Shown: positions 6,005 to 6,389 of the stretch, piece after piece
How the letters are laid out: every line of letters starts with the position of its first letter
Numbering within the stretch: position 1 is the stretch's first letter
Assembly: GCA_937959175.1 (NCBI GenBank)
Contig: CALGAS010000456.1
Location: 1-6,389, forward strand
DNA length: 6,389 bases
DNA from: an uncultured bacterium
GTDB lineage: Bacteria; Planctomycetota; Planctomycetia; Pirellulales; UBA1268
Direction of reading: 5' to 3'
The notes under the pieces: generated by a model
Told to the model about the DNA's origin: nothing
Databases searched by the model: none
What the model saw: only the letters and a program-made list of their open reading frames with translations
Translations under genes and position numbers: made by a program

Positions 6005-6389
6005 GCCTGCACGACCCAGGTGTCCTTGCTGCCGCCGCCCTGCGAGGAGTTGACCACCAGCGAGCCCTTCACGAGGGCGACCCGCGTCAGGCCGCCCGGG
6101 AGGACGTAGATCTCCTCGCCGTAGAGAATGAAGGGCCGCAGATCGACATGCCGGCCCTCGAGCGCATCGCCCACGACCGTCGGTACCCGCGAGAGCGAGA
6201 GCATTGGCTGGGCGATGAAGTTGCGGGGGTTGGCTCGGATCCGGTCGCGGCACTCGGCCAGTTCGGCCTGCGATGCCCGGGGCCCGAGCACGATCCCGTA
6301 GCCACCCGACTCATTGGCCGGCTTGACGACCATCTCGGCGAGATTGGCCAGCACGTGGTCTCGCTGGGCATGCTCCCCGCAGACCCAGG
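5995..6389 (-). CDS. Circularly permuted type 2 ATP-grasp ligase, C-terminal part (partial)
   Basis: Only the last 130 or so residues lie in the window; the gene continues past the right edge. An internal GTG at 6354 could be mistaken for a start, but the frame stays open to the edge and reads WVCGEHAQRDHVLANLAEMVVKP without the GTG marking a real beginning. Family features are the ATP-binding lysine context EMVVKPANESGGYGIVLGP with its Gly-rich loop, then RDRIRANPRNFIAQPMLSLSRVPT, HVDLRPFILYG, EIYVLPGGLTRVAL and the terminal VVNSSQGGGSKDTWV. Full members are roughly 470-500 residues, so about three-quarters is missing here. ATP-grasp enzymes join a carboxylate to an amine through an acylphosphate; in this family the product is unknown, with peptide or amino-acid ligation predicted. 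It is the upstream gene of the visible operon, and any promoter lies outside the window. Confidence 0.93.
   Translation of the reverse strand, partial: WVCGEHAQRDHVLANLAEMVVKPANESGGYGIVLGPRASQAELAECRDRIRANPRNFIAQPMLSLSRVPTVVGDALEGRHVDLRPFILYGEEIYVLPGGLTRVALVKGSLVVNSSQGGGSKDTWVVQAGR

Noticed and set aside
5995..6354. A complete 119-residue protein starting at the GTG at 6354
   Set aside because: The frame is open beyond the GTG to the window edge and the upstream residues (WVCGEHAQRDH) match the ATP-grasp family, so this is the C-terminus of a longer gene.

Overview
This is a GC-rich bacterial window, roughly two-thirds G+C by eye. It is densely packed, with four protein-coding genes and almost no free intergenic DNA. 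The organism cannot be fixed from the sequence alone. The gene set, the base composition and the repeat-derived peptide inside one gene would fit a planctomycete (Pirellulales-like), but that is an impression from memory rather than something the sequence proves.

Layout. Bases 1-208 are non-coding and are dominated by a nested inverted repeat (about 20-179) that looks like a small mobile or structured element. A plus-strand gene follows at 209-1672: an atypical short-chain dehydrogenase (NAD(P)-binding Rossmann domain) fused to a C-terminal DUF2867 domain. The rest of the window is a tightly spaced minus-strand operon, read right to left. It holds the 3' end of a circularly permuted ATP-grasp ligase gene (6389-5995, cut by the window edge), an alpha-E helical protein gene (5987-4935), and a very large gene (4925-1647) for a transglutaminase-like cysteine hydrolase fused to a DUF2126 putative amidoligase. 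The intergenic gaps are only 7 and 9 bases, and in both cases the ribosome binding site overlaps the stop codon of the preceding gene. The last minus-strand gene and the plus-strand dehydrogenase gene converge and overlap by 26 bases.

How the genes work together. ATP-grasp, alpha-E and transglutaminase/DUF2126 form a recurrent bacterial set, predicted in comparative genomics (Iyer, Aravind and colleagues) to build and cleave peptide or isopeptide (amide) bonds on an unknown substrate. To my knowledge neither the product nor the protein target has been established. The adjacent dehydrogenase has no evident functional link beyond its position.

The points most worth a second look are the nested palindrome upstream of the dehydrogenase (16-base arms flanked by a 4-base direct repeat), the in-frame insertion of a duplicated palindromic sequence inside the alpha-E gene, and several departures of the DUF2126 part from the family pattern as I remember it.
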